From Warburgia ugandensis (Eukaryota; Streptophyta; Magnoliopsida; Canellales; Canellaceae): a stretch of 64,000 nt of DNA. Below are positions 11,731 through 24,193 of this stretch, piece by piece. The notes below the pieces were generated by a model that saw nothing but the letters and a program-made list of their open reading frames with translations, did not search any database and was not told the origin of the DNA. Both the position numbers and the translations under genes were made by a program. Location of the stretch: positions 35,260,684-35,324,683 of the forward strand of contig CP141128.1 in assembly GCA_035236585.1 (NCBI GenBank), given 5' to 3'. Every line of letters starts with the position of its first letter. The stretch's first letter is position 1.

Positions 11731-14700
11731 AAAATCCATGCCATTGATCATGGATCATGGCTCAGATGACCTCAAACTAAAAATCTGAACCAATGGATGT
11801 GTTCAAAAGGTTCCAAAAGCCTAGGAAACATGATCACATTAGAAATTTGGTGTTTATAGATCAATCAACTAAAGAAAAATAGTAAGAGTAAAATTCAGCC
11901 CTTAAAATAGGCTAAAAGCTTTAAACTTCAATTCTGATCTCAATTGAAATCCAAATTGACATCAGAAAGTTTTTATGGATTCTTTATGATAATTAAAACA
12001 TACTAAACCAATAAAATTTTAATTTTAATTCATTAAAATTTTCGTAATTAAGTAGATAAGGATACTAACATCCTTGATCTACAAGATCTAGGATGATCAG
12101 ATCAATCAAAACTGGTTGGATGATGATATAATAAGATAATAAGATAAATAAGTGGGTTATATATAATTGAATAGGCATATCTTGATAGATGTAGCCTTAA
12201 AAGTCATGAAATCTATAAAAATCTAGGGAAATCTCCTTGAACAAGTTGATCAAGGATAATTTTACAGCATGAATGAGTTTTGATGAATATAATAAGTTAA
12301 TATTATATGGATTTATGGAATGGATGATGAGGAATTGGGTAAGATCAAGATCTATTCCCTTAAATGGGAGAAAGTAACTTAAGATCTCCTTGATTGGGTA
12401 GATAAAGGAAAATCAAATCAATGGATGAGATACATCAATGACCTAAGGATGAAATTACATTAATAAGAGGTGTTAGATCTAAAAGAAAATGAAGGATCAA
12501 GATTTTAAACCCTAAAAAGATGAAAAATGAATATGGATCAATTAAGACCATTGGATCATGATAGCATGTTAGATTTCTATTTGAATTATTGAACATTATG
12601 ATAATTGTCTTTCATTGCTTAGTTAAGTTAATTATAGATTATTTATTTATTTATGCTTTTTATGCTTTATATTTATGCTTTAATGCTTACGTAATGGAAA
12701 TTTCATTGAAATTGTAATTAAATGAAATTAGAATGAAAGGACATTTACATGGAATTCATGACATGGACTTAATGATAGTAAAGACCATAGTTAGTAGGAT
12801 AATATAAGGAATATAAATTCCTTGGTCCAAATTAGGAGCATAATAAAACTCCATGAATGACATTTTAATTCATGGATTTAATTAAAATCAATTAGAAAGA
12901 GTACTTAGGATTAAATGCTCATGGGAACCTTATGAAAGGTTGAGTTAGGGTCAAGCTAGTAAATGATGGATATAGTGGTTATGGGGTTATCTAATAGAGC
13001 CTCGCTCTCCCCTCACCTTTCCGTTGACATTTGTGGGGTCTAAACGCCTCCTTACATGAGGATTGAAGCAACCATTTTGTGTTCAACCATTCAACTAGTA
13101 AGCCTTATCCAATTTGACATAAGAGGAGTTGTCTAGATTTAGGATGAAATAAGCTAACCTCAACCAATAAAACATTAATTGGTTGAGGAATAATAATAAG
13201 AGTATAAAATGTACTAAATCATCTAACCCTAATAAAAATTGTAATCAAGATAAGGATGATCAAACAAGATCCATAGGATCTTGAATGGTAAAAAACAATA
13301 AGAATATTATATTATGTATGCATATGTAGAAATTATGTATGTGTATGTAGGAGAACATAGATAGAGAATCCACAACCTTGATCAAATCTAATTCAAGGAA
13401 AATTTGGATATCCCTCATAGGGATACATACTTGAATAGAGAAATAACCTTATACGTATGGTTTGACAGATGGATGAATACAGACCATGATGGACATTGTG
13501 GAAGAATACACTTGAGAAGTATGAAACAAGATACTACTTTGAGGTAGGTGGATATACAAAGATGTATTAGTGTGTATACATACATGATTTTCTGTCTGAA
13601 ATTATAGACCATGATATAATTATGCTTAGTACCTTAGCATAATCATGATCCAAAACACGTGATCCAAACAAGTGATCCAAAAACATATGATCCAACTAAG
13701 TGATCCAACACATGTGATCCAACTAAGTGATCTAACCAAATTATCAAACTGAGTGATCCAACCTCATAATATAATCCAATTTATCTAATCTAATGATCAA
13801 ATCTGATGAGGTGTAAGTAATGAGATATGGAGACTAAGGAAACCCTAAGAATAGGGTATGTAAAATATTCCAGCCTTAGTTAAACAGACACATCATCTGA
13901 TAAGTACAATGTATTTTCCATACAAGTTTGGAGGCTTGTGATTTTGTTTTACACAGAGATAGAGACTAGGGATGCTATGCTAGGGAAGTTATGAGGGTTT
14001 GGCCACCTGCTTCTTAAAATTTATATGATGGATACCATGCCCAAAGAGAGGCTAAATGTGAGGTTGGACAATAATGGGAAGGCCCCACTGTGACAACTAT
14101 GGTCCACCCCATGAGGACATGGAGTTGATATTCCACAATTGGTATCAATGGAGGATTGTAGTCATCCGTGTGCGCTATACGGATTGAGACTGACTCATAT
14201 TAGTCCTAATGTATTTTGCATTATGATGCACATATGATAGGCATAATGTAATGCCATGGCATGATGAGATGCCAATGCATGAGTTTCTAGAAATCCCCGT
14301 ATAAAGATTGGCTAGATATTGATTTCCTAAGTGAAAGTATACCCAAGGGAAGGAACAAGTTTTGAGCAATCTTCACTATATTAACTAATTTGTCACGTAC
14401 TACATAAATAATGTATATACTATATGTTGAGAATACTCATGAATGGATAGCCATGATGAAATAAGGACTGAGGTATGTATTCTTATATTGATGAAGTAGT
14501 ATGTTTTTGTATCCCCTACTAAGAATAGCTTGCTGAGGTATTGTAAATGTTTCTATCTTTACAATACCTCAGATACAGAGGGTTGGAAGCTCAAGACTGT
14601 AGAAGAGTTAAGAAGATGTGGATAAATAATCGATCAAGATACATCCTCTTGAACACATGTATTTAAGGGAATTGTATTGTATTGAGAGTTTTTAATATAT

Positions 14701-15000
14701 GGTGAGGTTTGTAAATTTTGAATTATGTAATTTGGACACGTATTGTACTGATACCAGGCTGTACTATGAACCACTAGATGGATTCTGGAAGTTTAATAAA
14801 ATTATATTCCTTCAATGGAATTTTATTTTGTACAAAAATTGTACTTATGTAATGTATAAAGTGGTGACTTAGGTTTTCAGAACAAGTTTTAAAAGAAAAG
14901 AATTTTCGTTGTTTTGTTTTGCTAATCTTTTTTACGAAGGGGATGCCTTGCCTTTGAAAAATGTATTACAAAACATGTTTCAAAAACTCGGGTTGTCACA
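11731..15000 (+). mobile_element. Family-B LTR (B1), plus orientation, 5' truncated
   Basis: Ends with AAAACTCGGGTTGTCACA at 15000. The stretch 12950-13200 is the clear reverse complement of 30240-30480 in copy B2. Homology fades before about 11730, so the U3 end is missing or too diverged. No primer-binding site follows 15000 (ATTAAATCATG), so it is a truncated solo LTR and not the 5' LTR of a linked element. Left boundary is approximate. Confidence 0.7.
13655..13775 (+). repeat. Short-period minisatellite in B1
   Basis: About seven units of roughly 17-18 bases with the core GTGATCCAA, alternating CACATGTGATCCAA and CTAAGTGATCCAA. I do not see the same expansion in B2 or B3. Confidence 0.65.
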
Positions 15001-15204
15001 ATTAAATCATGTTTGTTAGATAGTCATAGCAGTGTTTTAGGACTAAACCATGTTGATTGATCTAAACCATGAATGGTGGAGAATGACCCTCACATTAGTT
15101 CATGCAACAAATAGTGCCATATGGTTGGCTAAGGACACAAGGAGGACATATTTATAAGTAAGATAATAGGTTAAATTGTTTTAAGAATATGGCCCCAGCT
15201 TTTT
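15001..15204. other. Unassigned spacer
   Basis: AT-rich sequence between the B1 LTR end and a gag remnant. No gene, repeat or element boundary recognised. Confidence 0.4.
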
Positions 15205-15450
15205 CTAGTGAAGGTGAACCATATTTTTTAGTTTAAAAGAGTCTTGAGAGCAATGAATGTGCCGGAGGCTCAAAAGGAGGTCATGGTAACATTTATCACG
15301 ACAAGAGAGGTTGCCTTCTAGTGATAATCTACAGAATGAATTTAGTTTGAGGATGTTGCAGATGTACCTTGGAATGAGTACAAGGATGCATTTTACACAG
15401 TACTTCCCTTCAAAAATTCATTGGCAAAAGGAAGAGTTCCTAAACTTTGA
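15205..15450 (+). pseudogene. Ty3/gypsy gag (retrotransposon gag domain) remnant
   Basis: Gag forms the capsid of the retrotransposon particle. One frame from about 15232 reads RVLRAMNVPEAQKEVMVTF, then several stops, then WNEYKDAFYTVLPFKNSLAK. This follows the plant chromovirus gag order 'MNVPE..K....T' and 'W.eFK.aF..kyFP', with the usual tryptophan-bearing centre degraded. A piece just upstream (PAFSSEGEPY) continues the match in another frame, so there is at least one frameshift. It ends exactly where LTR C begins. No start codon or zinc knuckle survives. It may be the target into which element C inserted, or a rearranged part of C itself, which otherwise lacks gag. Confidence 0.65.
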
Positions 15451-17824
15451 GTATAACATCTATAATTTTTAAATCTCAATTTAAGTAAATTTTGAATTAT
15501 ATTAAATTAGGTTAAAAGATATTATTGAATTTCTAGTTTTTGAGTTCTAAAAAATGATATTTTTATAGACATCAAAATAACTATCAAAACTCCTATATTG
15601 GATTCTATTCAAAGAATAGAATCCAATGATATTAAGAATGCTGCAATCAGAGTTCACATAAAGAAGTTGTGACACTTTGAACATGGAGGGTATTTTAGTA
15701 AAAAGACAAAAAGGGTAGAAATGGACCTAAAACATAGGTGGCCTTTTTATATTGGCACCCCTCTTTTAAACCCCAGTAGACGATGTCTATCTTTTCCTCT
15801 CTCTTACTCTCTCCCCTCATCTCCTACCTACATTGATCAGACCTAACCGATCTTCCCTTCCAGGCGACAAGCTCCACTACCAAGCCAATTGCCAAACACT
15901 GGAGCGGCAATCGATGCACTCAATCTCACACCAAACAACTAACACTTTTCCCTCTTCCTTCTATCATTTTTACCCATCCTAGATCACTATTAGCTATTGC
16001 ATGCCACTTCGTCGATGTGTGTCACTAGATGGTGAGGATTCTTGTTGATCCCCTCTTCCTACATCTCATCTTCCTCGTCTCCTACCTCCATATGCACCTC
16101 CAATGAGAGTTTCAGCAATCTCAAGTGGAACCACAAATCATCAGTGTACAGACAGAGAGACAATGACTCAAATAAGGGATTCAAGCTGTTCATCGTGTCC
16201 TCCTCAATTCTAGGAATAGAAAGCCTAAGGTTATTCATTAATCAGAAGAGTACTTAGTGGAGATCCAACTCCTAATGTAGTGGACAATGGCGATGTAGTT
16301 GATCAAGACAGTGCATCAGCGATTGGACCTCCCTTTTTTATCTAATGGTTGATCCATCACCATTGCCTATATCAGTGACCAACCTAATCATAAATCATGG
16401 TCTAGTTGGTGGTTAGTCACAAATTGCCAGATTTATAAGTGATCCACCCCTTGTAACCATCTGACCATGGATTAGCCACTTAGCACTTAGGTCAGTAACT
16501 GATCTAAGCTGTCATTTAGATTTAACCATAAATCTAACATTGGACCATCCAATTGATTATTGATTCTATATTATACTATGATCTAAGTGTTCATTGGCTA
16601 CTAAAACTCAAATCTGTATGATCGTGCACTCCATCTCCTTGATTAGCGATTGAAACATTTGATCTGACCCATTCATTCTCATATTTTCGATCAAAGGCAC
16701 AATCGATTAAATTTTAATTTGTCCATCTCTATGATCAGAAAATTACATTATTATTAATTCATGTAATGATCAATGTTAATATATCCATATGAAAGTATAG
16801 TTTTAAAGCTTGATCTAAGCATTCAAATTGAGATACGTGAAGATCTATGATCAGATGACTTGATTGTAGCACTGATCCACTAGATTAGTGATCGGATCAT
16901 CAAATCGATGGTTTTTTACATTGATCAGGGATTGATACTTGGATTTTGAATGGCTTAGACATGATAAATTCATAATTTAGAGTGATCCATCAAGAGCCTT
17001 GCACCTGTTCATACAAGATTCGATGAATGGATGAAGGTTAATTGATGAAGCTGAATGTATGTTTTCCATATTTGTCTAACAGAGGTTGAAATCGGTTGCT
17101 TCTCTTGATTTTAGGCTTTTTTAGAACCACTATTTTAGGTAGGTTGTTCTTACATCTTTAAGTTACCACGTATTCAGATTATGACCAGATTATTGGTCTA
17201 ATCAAATTAACATGTATAAGATCAAATACATATTATAAATAGATTCTAATAAATAGATAAATGCTATAGACACAAATTAGAGATGTAGTACTCTTCATGG
17301 AAAATGAATGATGTATATTTTCCTTTGATGATGATGATATTAGACAATTTCTTATGTGTGTGTAGATTGAGATATATGAATTACAATGATAAAGGGATAG
17401 AGTCTCTATTCATATTAGAAATGTGAATGATGATTTATTAGCTAAATTACATTGCATGTGTTAAATGCACATGGTTCAAAAAATAGAGAATGATTTATCA
17501 GATTTTTGGTAAAAATGAATAGTTCATTTCATTGTTAAATCCTCTGCTTATAAATACTAACACTTGCATTTCATATATGTATTTCATGGATTTAATATCT
17601 CAATTCAGTTTGACGTGTAGCTGTGATTTTGATGCATTTTTGTATTTCATCACATGATTGTCTTATTACATGTAATCATGTTTAAATTCATGATTTATAG
17701 TTGTGGGTATCTAATGAGGGCGGTCGATGAGAGTGGGTGCAAGGGGCACTAACAGGCTTCTAGGTGCTTATGGTATAGTTGTGATTGGGTTAAAATAATT
17801 GTGAGATGTTTTTATATGCATGAT

Positions 17825-18000
17825 TTGGTTTGAGATTTGTCTTTTTGCATGGATTTGCCTGAGGTGAGCTAATATGCTCAGATATGTTTTTGGCATGGAT
17901 TTTCCTATCATGGGCTAATATGATCATATGTGTATTAGGCATGGATTTACTAGTGGTGAGCTGATATTTTGATGTGGCATGGATTTGTCTATTATTGAAG
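17825..18000 (+). repeat. Degenerate short tandem repeat in LTR C
   Basis: Three to four units of about 50-60 bases with the core GGCATGGATTT, then a GAGCTnATAT-type stretch. Decayed copies may continue to about 18310 (ATAGATTTGTCTAC). Confidence 0.5.
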
Positions 18001-18573
18001 CGAAGAGTGATTTCATTATTTTATTGTTTTATTGCTGATTTATGCATACTAATAGTGTGGATTATCCTTAACATGGATATCTTGTTATTTTATAGGTACT
18101 AATGTTGTACATGAATAGATTAAATCTTGGATATAATTTATGTTATGCTAATGGCATTGCATATGCTTATAAATTGCTTTTAAGTATGTTATGAATTATT
18201 AGATTTTGAGATGACTTGACATAGATTTGTCTACACTATGAGTTGATATCTAATGAGATGACTTGGTATTTATTTTTTTATATTATGAATTGATATCATA
18301 TTATGAGATGATATGATATGAAATTCTAAGAAATGAATTGAGATGTATGTGGTATGAATCTTATTGCATGGTTAAGGTTGTATGAATGTCTATTGTTCCT
18401 TAGAATTTATAGCCTGGATGTCCAAGTTGTATTTGGCTTTATTTAAATTGTCAAATTGATGTTCAAAACACCTACTAAGCATAGGCTTGGTGAGATATTG
18501 TAATTTGTGTACAATAATAATGCAAGCTTGTGCTAACAGTGTAAGCATATGACTTCTATCCAATCCTTGTGGA

Positions 18574-18612
18574 CATACATGCATGCATGCATGCATGCAT
18601 ACATACATACAT
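18574..18612. repeat. Microsatellite (GCAT)n-(ACAT)n
   Basis: Perfect tetranucleotide run of GCAT passing into ACAT near the 3' end of LTR C. Confidence 0.9.
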
Positions 18613-18830
18613 ATGTAGTTATATAGTTGAACTATGAGCTATTTTTGGATAAAATTCTAGAAAATGTTAAATATAAATTCATCACATTTCAAAATCTAAA
18701 ATGTATTTTTGTTGTAGAGATGACACTTGAATTTTTATGAAAAATCTCATAACACAAAAAATGTCTTCGCTATTTGAATTTAAGAAGAAAAAAAAAAGAA
18801 AAATTGTTTAAGAAACTAGGGTGTCACAGT

Positions 18831-18842
18831 TGGTATCAGAGC
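18831..18842 (+). other. Primer-binding site, initiator tRNA-Met type
   Basis: TGGTATCAGAGC two bases after the LTR end GTGTCACA. It marks the start of the internal region of element C on the plus strand. Confidence 0.9.
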
Positions 18843-19723
18843 TCAGTCCACATTTAGGAATATCTTTAAGATGTTCACATTGTGATTTTAGATAGGCAGA
18901 TGGATGCTGACTTGATCCTTTTAAAGATAATAGTCCTTGATATTATATTGGGAATAAATTTGGGAGGAATTATATTGGGCAACTATTGATGGCTGAAAGG
19001 AGCATGTAGTCTTTGATGCACTAGGGAGGAAAGTATATCCTTCTAGGGAAGGAAAAGACTATAGAGGGACACAGCTTATATCTACAATGAAGGTGGACAA
19101 ACACATTGCTTGAGGTTGTTAGGATTTTCTAGCCAAGATAGAGGTGGTAGAGGTTGAGAGACATAAATTAGACGATGTGATGGTGGTATGAGATTTTTCA
19201 AATGTAGTTGCTAAAGATGTACCCTAAAAGGGCGATTGATTTTATGATTGAGTTGATGCCAGCTATATCTCCTGTTTCTAAGGTACTGTATAGGATGACA
19301 TTGCCCGAGTTGAAGGAGCTAAAGAGTCAACTCCAAGAACTACTAGATAAGGGATTCATTTGGCCTAGTGTATCACCATGGGGAGGATTAGTACTTTTCA
19401 TCAAGAAGAGAGATGGATCAATGAGGCTTTGTATAGACTACCAAATGCTAAATGCTGTGACTATAAAAAACAAGTCTTCTTAACCTTGGATAGGTTATTT
19501 ATATGACTAGCTATAGGTAGCAAAAGTATTCTTGATGATTGACTTGAGGTCAGGCTATCACTAGCTGAGGATAAGGAAGAGGATATCTCAAAAATAGATT
19601 TTAGAACTCGATAATGCCGCTATGTGTTTAGAGTTATACCATTTGGGTTGATGAGTGCTCTAGCATCATTTATGGACCTCATGAACAGAGTATTCAGGCA
19701 GTATCTTGACAAATTCGTGATTG
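18843..19723 (+). pseudogene. Chromovirus protease C-terminus and reverse transcriptase, first part
   Basis: Reverse transcriptase copies the element RNA into DNA in the cytoplasmic particle. A protease trace (ILDIILGINLGG) appears soon after the primer-binding site, so gag is missing from the internal region. An open stretch at 19208-19483 reads [51 protein letters not shown] and [10 protein letters not shown], the plant chromovirus RT N-terminal signature (family form: 'SPWGAPVLFVKKKDGSMR', 'CIDYR.LN'). After 19483 frames shift, but YHLGL-type fragments and FVIVF just before 19728 remain. The RT is then interrupted at its catalytic FxDD box by solo LTR D0. Placement in the Tekay/Del-like clade is inferred from the whole pol pattern. 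Confidence 0.85.
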
Positions 19724-19728
19724 TGTTT
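19724..19728. repeat. Target-site duplication of D0, left copy
   Basis: TGTTT, repeated exactly at 21884-21888. Confidence 0.85.
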
Positions 19729-21883
19729 TGATGTGTTCTAATTATAATTGCAAGCACACAGATCTATAGTAGTAAAGAATTGTGCAAGTATGGGTCCATC
19801 TAACAGGGACTCAAATTTGGAAAATTAGGAATTTCAATTAAAATCTAATCAATTTACCTTAACATAGGCAATGAATTAAGAAGTAAATAAGCAATTAAAC
19901 TCAAATATTAAAGAGATATAAAATTAACTAATCAAATAAAGTCTAGGGTTTAGAATCCATCATATTCAATTTATACATATCACATTCAAGTAACTTAGGT
20001 TTTTCTATTAAAGAGCCCTAAAGTCTATATTTTCTCAATTTTAGAATTTTGCTTAATTTAGTTTATTGTTTCTGGTACAACTTGTCTTCTTTGAATACAA
20101 AGTTGTCTAAAAATCTCTAAACTAGTTAATTAACATATCATATTTAGTTTCTAAACTATAGGATATACATGATATAACCTTTGAAAATAATATTAAATAC
20201 ATAAGTCAAATTGTTATTTCTTAAATTGATAATTAAGCACACTTTTATCTAATATATGCTAAATAAATATACTTAAACGTAATATGGCTTCATCCTAACC
20301 CTAGAATGAAAATTTAGGCTAGCATATTAGACATTATTCTAATCTTATTATTAGGATTATGTCAACTATTAAGTTACTTTAAAATTAATCTTAACTTTAT
20401 TAAGGCTAAAGGAAAGCAAACTAAAAGTAAAACAAAGGAAACAACTTACAAACTAAAGAGTGAAAGCACACTTTATTTCACTATGAATGGAAACGTTTAC
20501 ATAAATAAAACATAAAACTAAAGCATAGAAATTCCCATGGAATGGAATAGATTTCACCACTTTTCCTACCATGTCAGTCAACGAGATCTCTTTAGGAGCT
20601 CTTCCAACCCATGTTATCACCTTGCTTTCCTCCACCACACAATGGCTTAGCTTTTGTTGTGTTACTTAACCAAGCTATGGATCATTACCTTGCTAGGAAC
20701 TTTTTCATAAGGAGAAACACTCAACCAACCATGGAGGAAGATGACAATGAAAAATGGAAAGATGGGTGTTATGCATTTTAAGGAGAAAGAGAAATAGAAG
20801 TGGGATGCTATGCTTATGTGTTGAAGTTATGAAAAGAAGGAAGAAGGTGTATGAGAGGGAGGCATTGGATATATGTGGGATGAGAGATGAGGTGCGGTGA
20901 TATGTTAATGAAGGTAGAAGATGGATGAATACTTAAAAGAAACACTTTGAATGTATGAAAGGAGAAGATGAAAGTAAGAGATGGATTGGTTGAATTCTAC
21001 CTTTTCTCCTCAAAGATTCCCTAAAGTATAGCCAAAACAATTTAGAAACCTCCTCCACCATATGCAAAACATGTTTTCTTATGGTGTATATATATAGGAT
21101 TTGACAGGAGGTGGAAGATACCTTAAGGAAACTTCCTCCTTTCCTCCTTTCCTCCTTATCCCATCTTATCTTATCTTTCCACCTCCTTTCCTTTTCTCTC
21201 TCTTCTCTATCCATTCTCTCTCTTTCTGTTCAAAATATATTGGAGTTTGGATCCATTAGGAGACTTCTATGTTAAAGAATCTTCCTTCCTCCTTATCTCT
21301 CCTTTACTTTCTCCTCTTTATACATCTTTCTCTTTTCTCTTTCATTCAAATTCAAAATTGTTGAAGAATTTGCATGAAAAAGGAGTCTTGGATGCGTGGA
21401 GCTCATGGGAGTGATTGGGTAGTTGAGGAAAATTCTTGCACCCCCTTTGGGTGGTTCCCTTTTGAAGTGATGAGAGAGAAAGTGTGAGTAAAATGTGCTC
21501 CTGTGGGCCCTAGACGTTAAGTGCTTCATATGCTTGGTATTTCTTACATGTCTGACTTTCAATCTTCACATATAAGGCCTTTAAAGGTAATGAAGTGTAT
21601 GTATTTGTTCATAGGAAGTCTACCACCTTATTATAATGACACTCTCTTTAGTACAGATACTGTTTGGTCTTTACTTTGGGGTTTCTAACTATTTTGAAGT
21701 TGATAACAACACCCATTTGACATTTCAAAATTCTAAATTCATCTTTTATGATATGCAGGCTCATTATAATGCTCGATTTCTAAATTGGCTCTTTTAAGGG
21801 TAAAATTTCCAAAATACCCTTTTTTCCAAATGTCAAAACTACTGCATATAGGAATATTATGTGTAATATTTTTGTATGTTTCA
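19729..21883 (-). mobile_element. Solo LTR D0 (Athila-type family D) inserted in RT
   Basis: 2155 bases bounded by TG (TGATGTGTTCTAAT) and CA (GTATGTTTCA), flanked by perfect TGTTT duplications. Removing it with one TSD copy rejoins the RT frame. On the minus strand it starts TGAAACATACAAAAATATTA, resembling the starts of the other family-D LTRs at 46481, 57198 and 61077. A minus-strand TATA (TATATATATACACC) lies near 21085-21096. It holds no coding sequence; open frames at 20933-21214 and 21293-21562 fall in the U3/R region. Confidence 0.92.
21085..21096 (-). promoter_or_regulatory. Probable LTR TATA box (D0)
   Basis: The minus strand reads CCTATATATATACACC about 800 bases inside the LTR, the expected U3/R position. 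Confidence 0.5.
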
Positions 21884-24175
21884 TGTTTGTCAATGATATA
21901 CTAGTACACTCTGAGAGCTTAAAGGAGCATCAAGAACACTTACTGAAGTACTATAAATACATGGGAGTAATAAGTTATATGCAAAATTTGGTAAGTTTAA
22001 CTTCTGATTATAGGAAGTAAACTTCTTGGGCCATATTATTTCAAAGGATACAGTGGTTGTAGACCCTGCTAAAGTTGAAGTAGTGGAAAGGTGGGAGGCA
22101 CCAAAGACAGTGACAGAGGTATGGAGTTTTATAGGGCTAGCTGGATATTATACCGATTCATCAATGGGTTCTCATGAATTGTCCTACCTTTGACCAAGCT
22201 AACTCGAAAAGACATGAGATTTACATGGAGTGTAGAGTGTGACACCAACCTTTAGGAGCTGAAGAGAAGATTGATGACTGCACCAGTATTGACCCTGCCA
22301 TTAGGTAGTGGGTGATTCATGGTTATAGTGATGCCTCATGTGAAGGTGTAGCCTATGTATTGATGCAGCACGAGATGATAATTGCTTATGCTCTCAACAG
22401 TTAAAGAAGTATGAAGTTAATTATCCAACCTAAGACTTGGAGTTAGTAGCAGTGATTTTTACTAAGAAAATCTAGAGGATCTACCTATATGGAGAGAGGT
22501 TCGAAGTATTTACTAACCATAAAAGTTTAAAGTACATCTTTTCTCCTTAGGACCTCAACATGGAAGAGGAGATGGATGGAATATCTAAAAGACTACAACT
22601 TTTTCATCTAGTATCATCTTGGAAAGGCCAATATGGTGATTGATGGTCTAATTAGAAAGGCATAGGATATGTGTGCCAATATGCTTTCCAAAAGACGGAG
22701 ACTATTACAAGAGATTATCAAATATAGACTTGAGTTGGAGCATATTGATGCAAGGTCTTTTACTGCAAACTTGATGATGAGATTCATGATTGTAGATGAA
22801 GTTCTTTATGCATAATAGGGGGACTAAATGACACAAGAACTAGTTTGCAGTGGTAGAAGGTCTTTCACACAAGTGGTAGATAGTGGTATTCAAATGCAGG
22901 ATAGATTGGTAGTTCCAATGGAGGTTGAACTAAGACATGATATCCTTAGGGAGGCACATCAATCACAATATATGACTCATCCTAGTGGTGGGAGATTTTG
23001 TTGAGAGATGCTTAGTTTTTCAATAAGTTAAAACTAAGCATCATCAACTGGCAGAACTACTTCAAGTTCTTGAACTTCCTGAATGGCAACGTGACCATAT
23101 CACTACAGATTTCATAGTGGAATTGCCTAAGACATTTAGGAGACATGATATGATTTGGGTAATCATTAATGAGTTGACTAAGTCCACCCACTTTCTACCT
23201 CTCCATCAAACTTAAAGCACTGATAGTTTAGCACAATTTTATATTTAGGTAGTGAGCTTACATGGAGTACTTGTTATGATCACTTCAAACATGGATAGTT
23301 GATTTATGTCTCACTTTTGGAGTGTATACAGATCATTGGAATCATCATTGACTTATATTCTTGCATTTCATCCATAGAATGATGGATAGTCTAAGCAGAT
23401 GATCAAAACCTTAGAAGACATGTTGAGGGTTTGTGTGATTGATTGGAAAGGTAACTAGGATGAGAATTTACCACTAGTGGAGTTTGCATATAATAATAGC
23501 TTTCACTCTAGCATTAGTATGGCACTATATGAGCTTTGTATGGATGACCATGCCATTCACTGACTTGTTGGAGTGAAGTTGGGGAGAGTAAGATCATACA
23601 ATCGAAGCTAGTGGAACAATATGCCAATGAGGTAAAGTTAATCAAACTATGACTTCTCACAATGCAGAGTAGACATAAGAGCTACACAGATAGGTGGCAT
23701 AGTGATTTGGAATCCCAGGAGGGAGATCATTGTGTTTTTGAGAATTTCCCAAATGAAAGGAGTCATGCAGTTTGGCATTAAAGGGAAACTGAGTCCATGC
23801 TACATTGGTCCCTGCCAGATCTTAGAGAGAGTCAGTGTAGCTGCATATCGATTATCATTACCCCCTTCATTGTCAAAAGAAAGTCCATAATGTCTTATAT
23901 GTATCATTGCTAATGAAGTACATTCCAAATCCCACCCATGTATTAGAAATATTCTAGATGCGGTGTAGCCTAATCTTACCTTTGAAGAGAAGGTAGTATA
24001 AATTTTAGATTACAAAGAAAAGAAATCGAGAAGAAGACCATTCCTTTGGTCAAAGTTCAATGGCAACATCATTCAACTGAAGAAGCCACTTGAGAGATAG
24101 AGGTTGACATGAGAAGAAGATTCCATAATTATTTGGTAATTAGTTAGAACAATTTCAGGGACAAAATTTTAGAAA
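21884..24175 (+). pseudogene. Chromovirus pol remainder: RT end, RNase H, integrase, chromodomain-like tail
   Basis: Continues the RT from 19723. Order: RT motif VNDILVHSESLKEHQEHL at about 21889; a KVEVVERWEAPKT-like connection; RNase H signature FMVYSDASCEGVAYVLMQHE near 22315-22380 and later HLGKANMVIDGL; integrase core HITTDFIVELPKT at about 23096; a region like YNNSFHSSI with PLVEFA upstream; integrase C-terminus GKLSPCYIGPCQILERV at about 23790; and near 24040 LVKVQWQHHSTEEAT, the chromodomain-type tail ending many plant chromoviruses. There are many stops and frameshifts. The integrase segment between the zinc-binding region (THPSGGRF) and the core is largely deleted at 23000-23040. 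The element is dead but its lineage is clear. Confidence 0.88.
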
Positions 24176-24193
24176 GTTAAAAGGGGGGAAGAA
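24176..24193 (+). other. Polypurine tract of element C
   Basis: GTTAAAAGGGGGGAAGAA immediately before the 3' LTR start TGTAACATT, preceded by GGGACAAAATTTTAG, the common chromovirus 3' end. Confidence 0.85.

Larger units (their letters stand above)
15452..18828 (+). mobile_element. 5' LTR of chromovirus element C
   Basis: Its 3' end is secure: GGGTGTCACA at 18828 followed after two bases by a primer-binding site. The 5' end is placed at TATAACATC (15452), aligned with the 3' LTR start TGTAACATT at 24194. The TG has become TA if this is right. The first 350 bases include AAGAAGTTGTGAC and GGCACCCCTC, features shared with the U3 of family A. No coding sequence seen; a small open frame at 16042-16257 has no recognisable motif. 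Confidence 0.6.
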
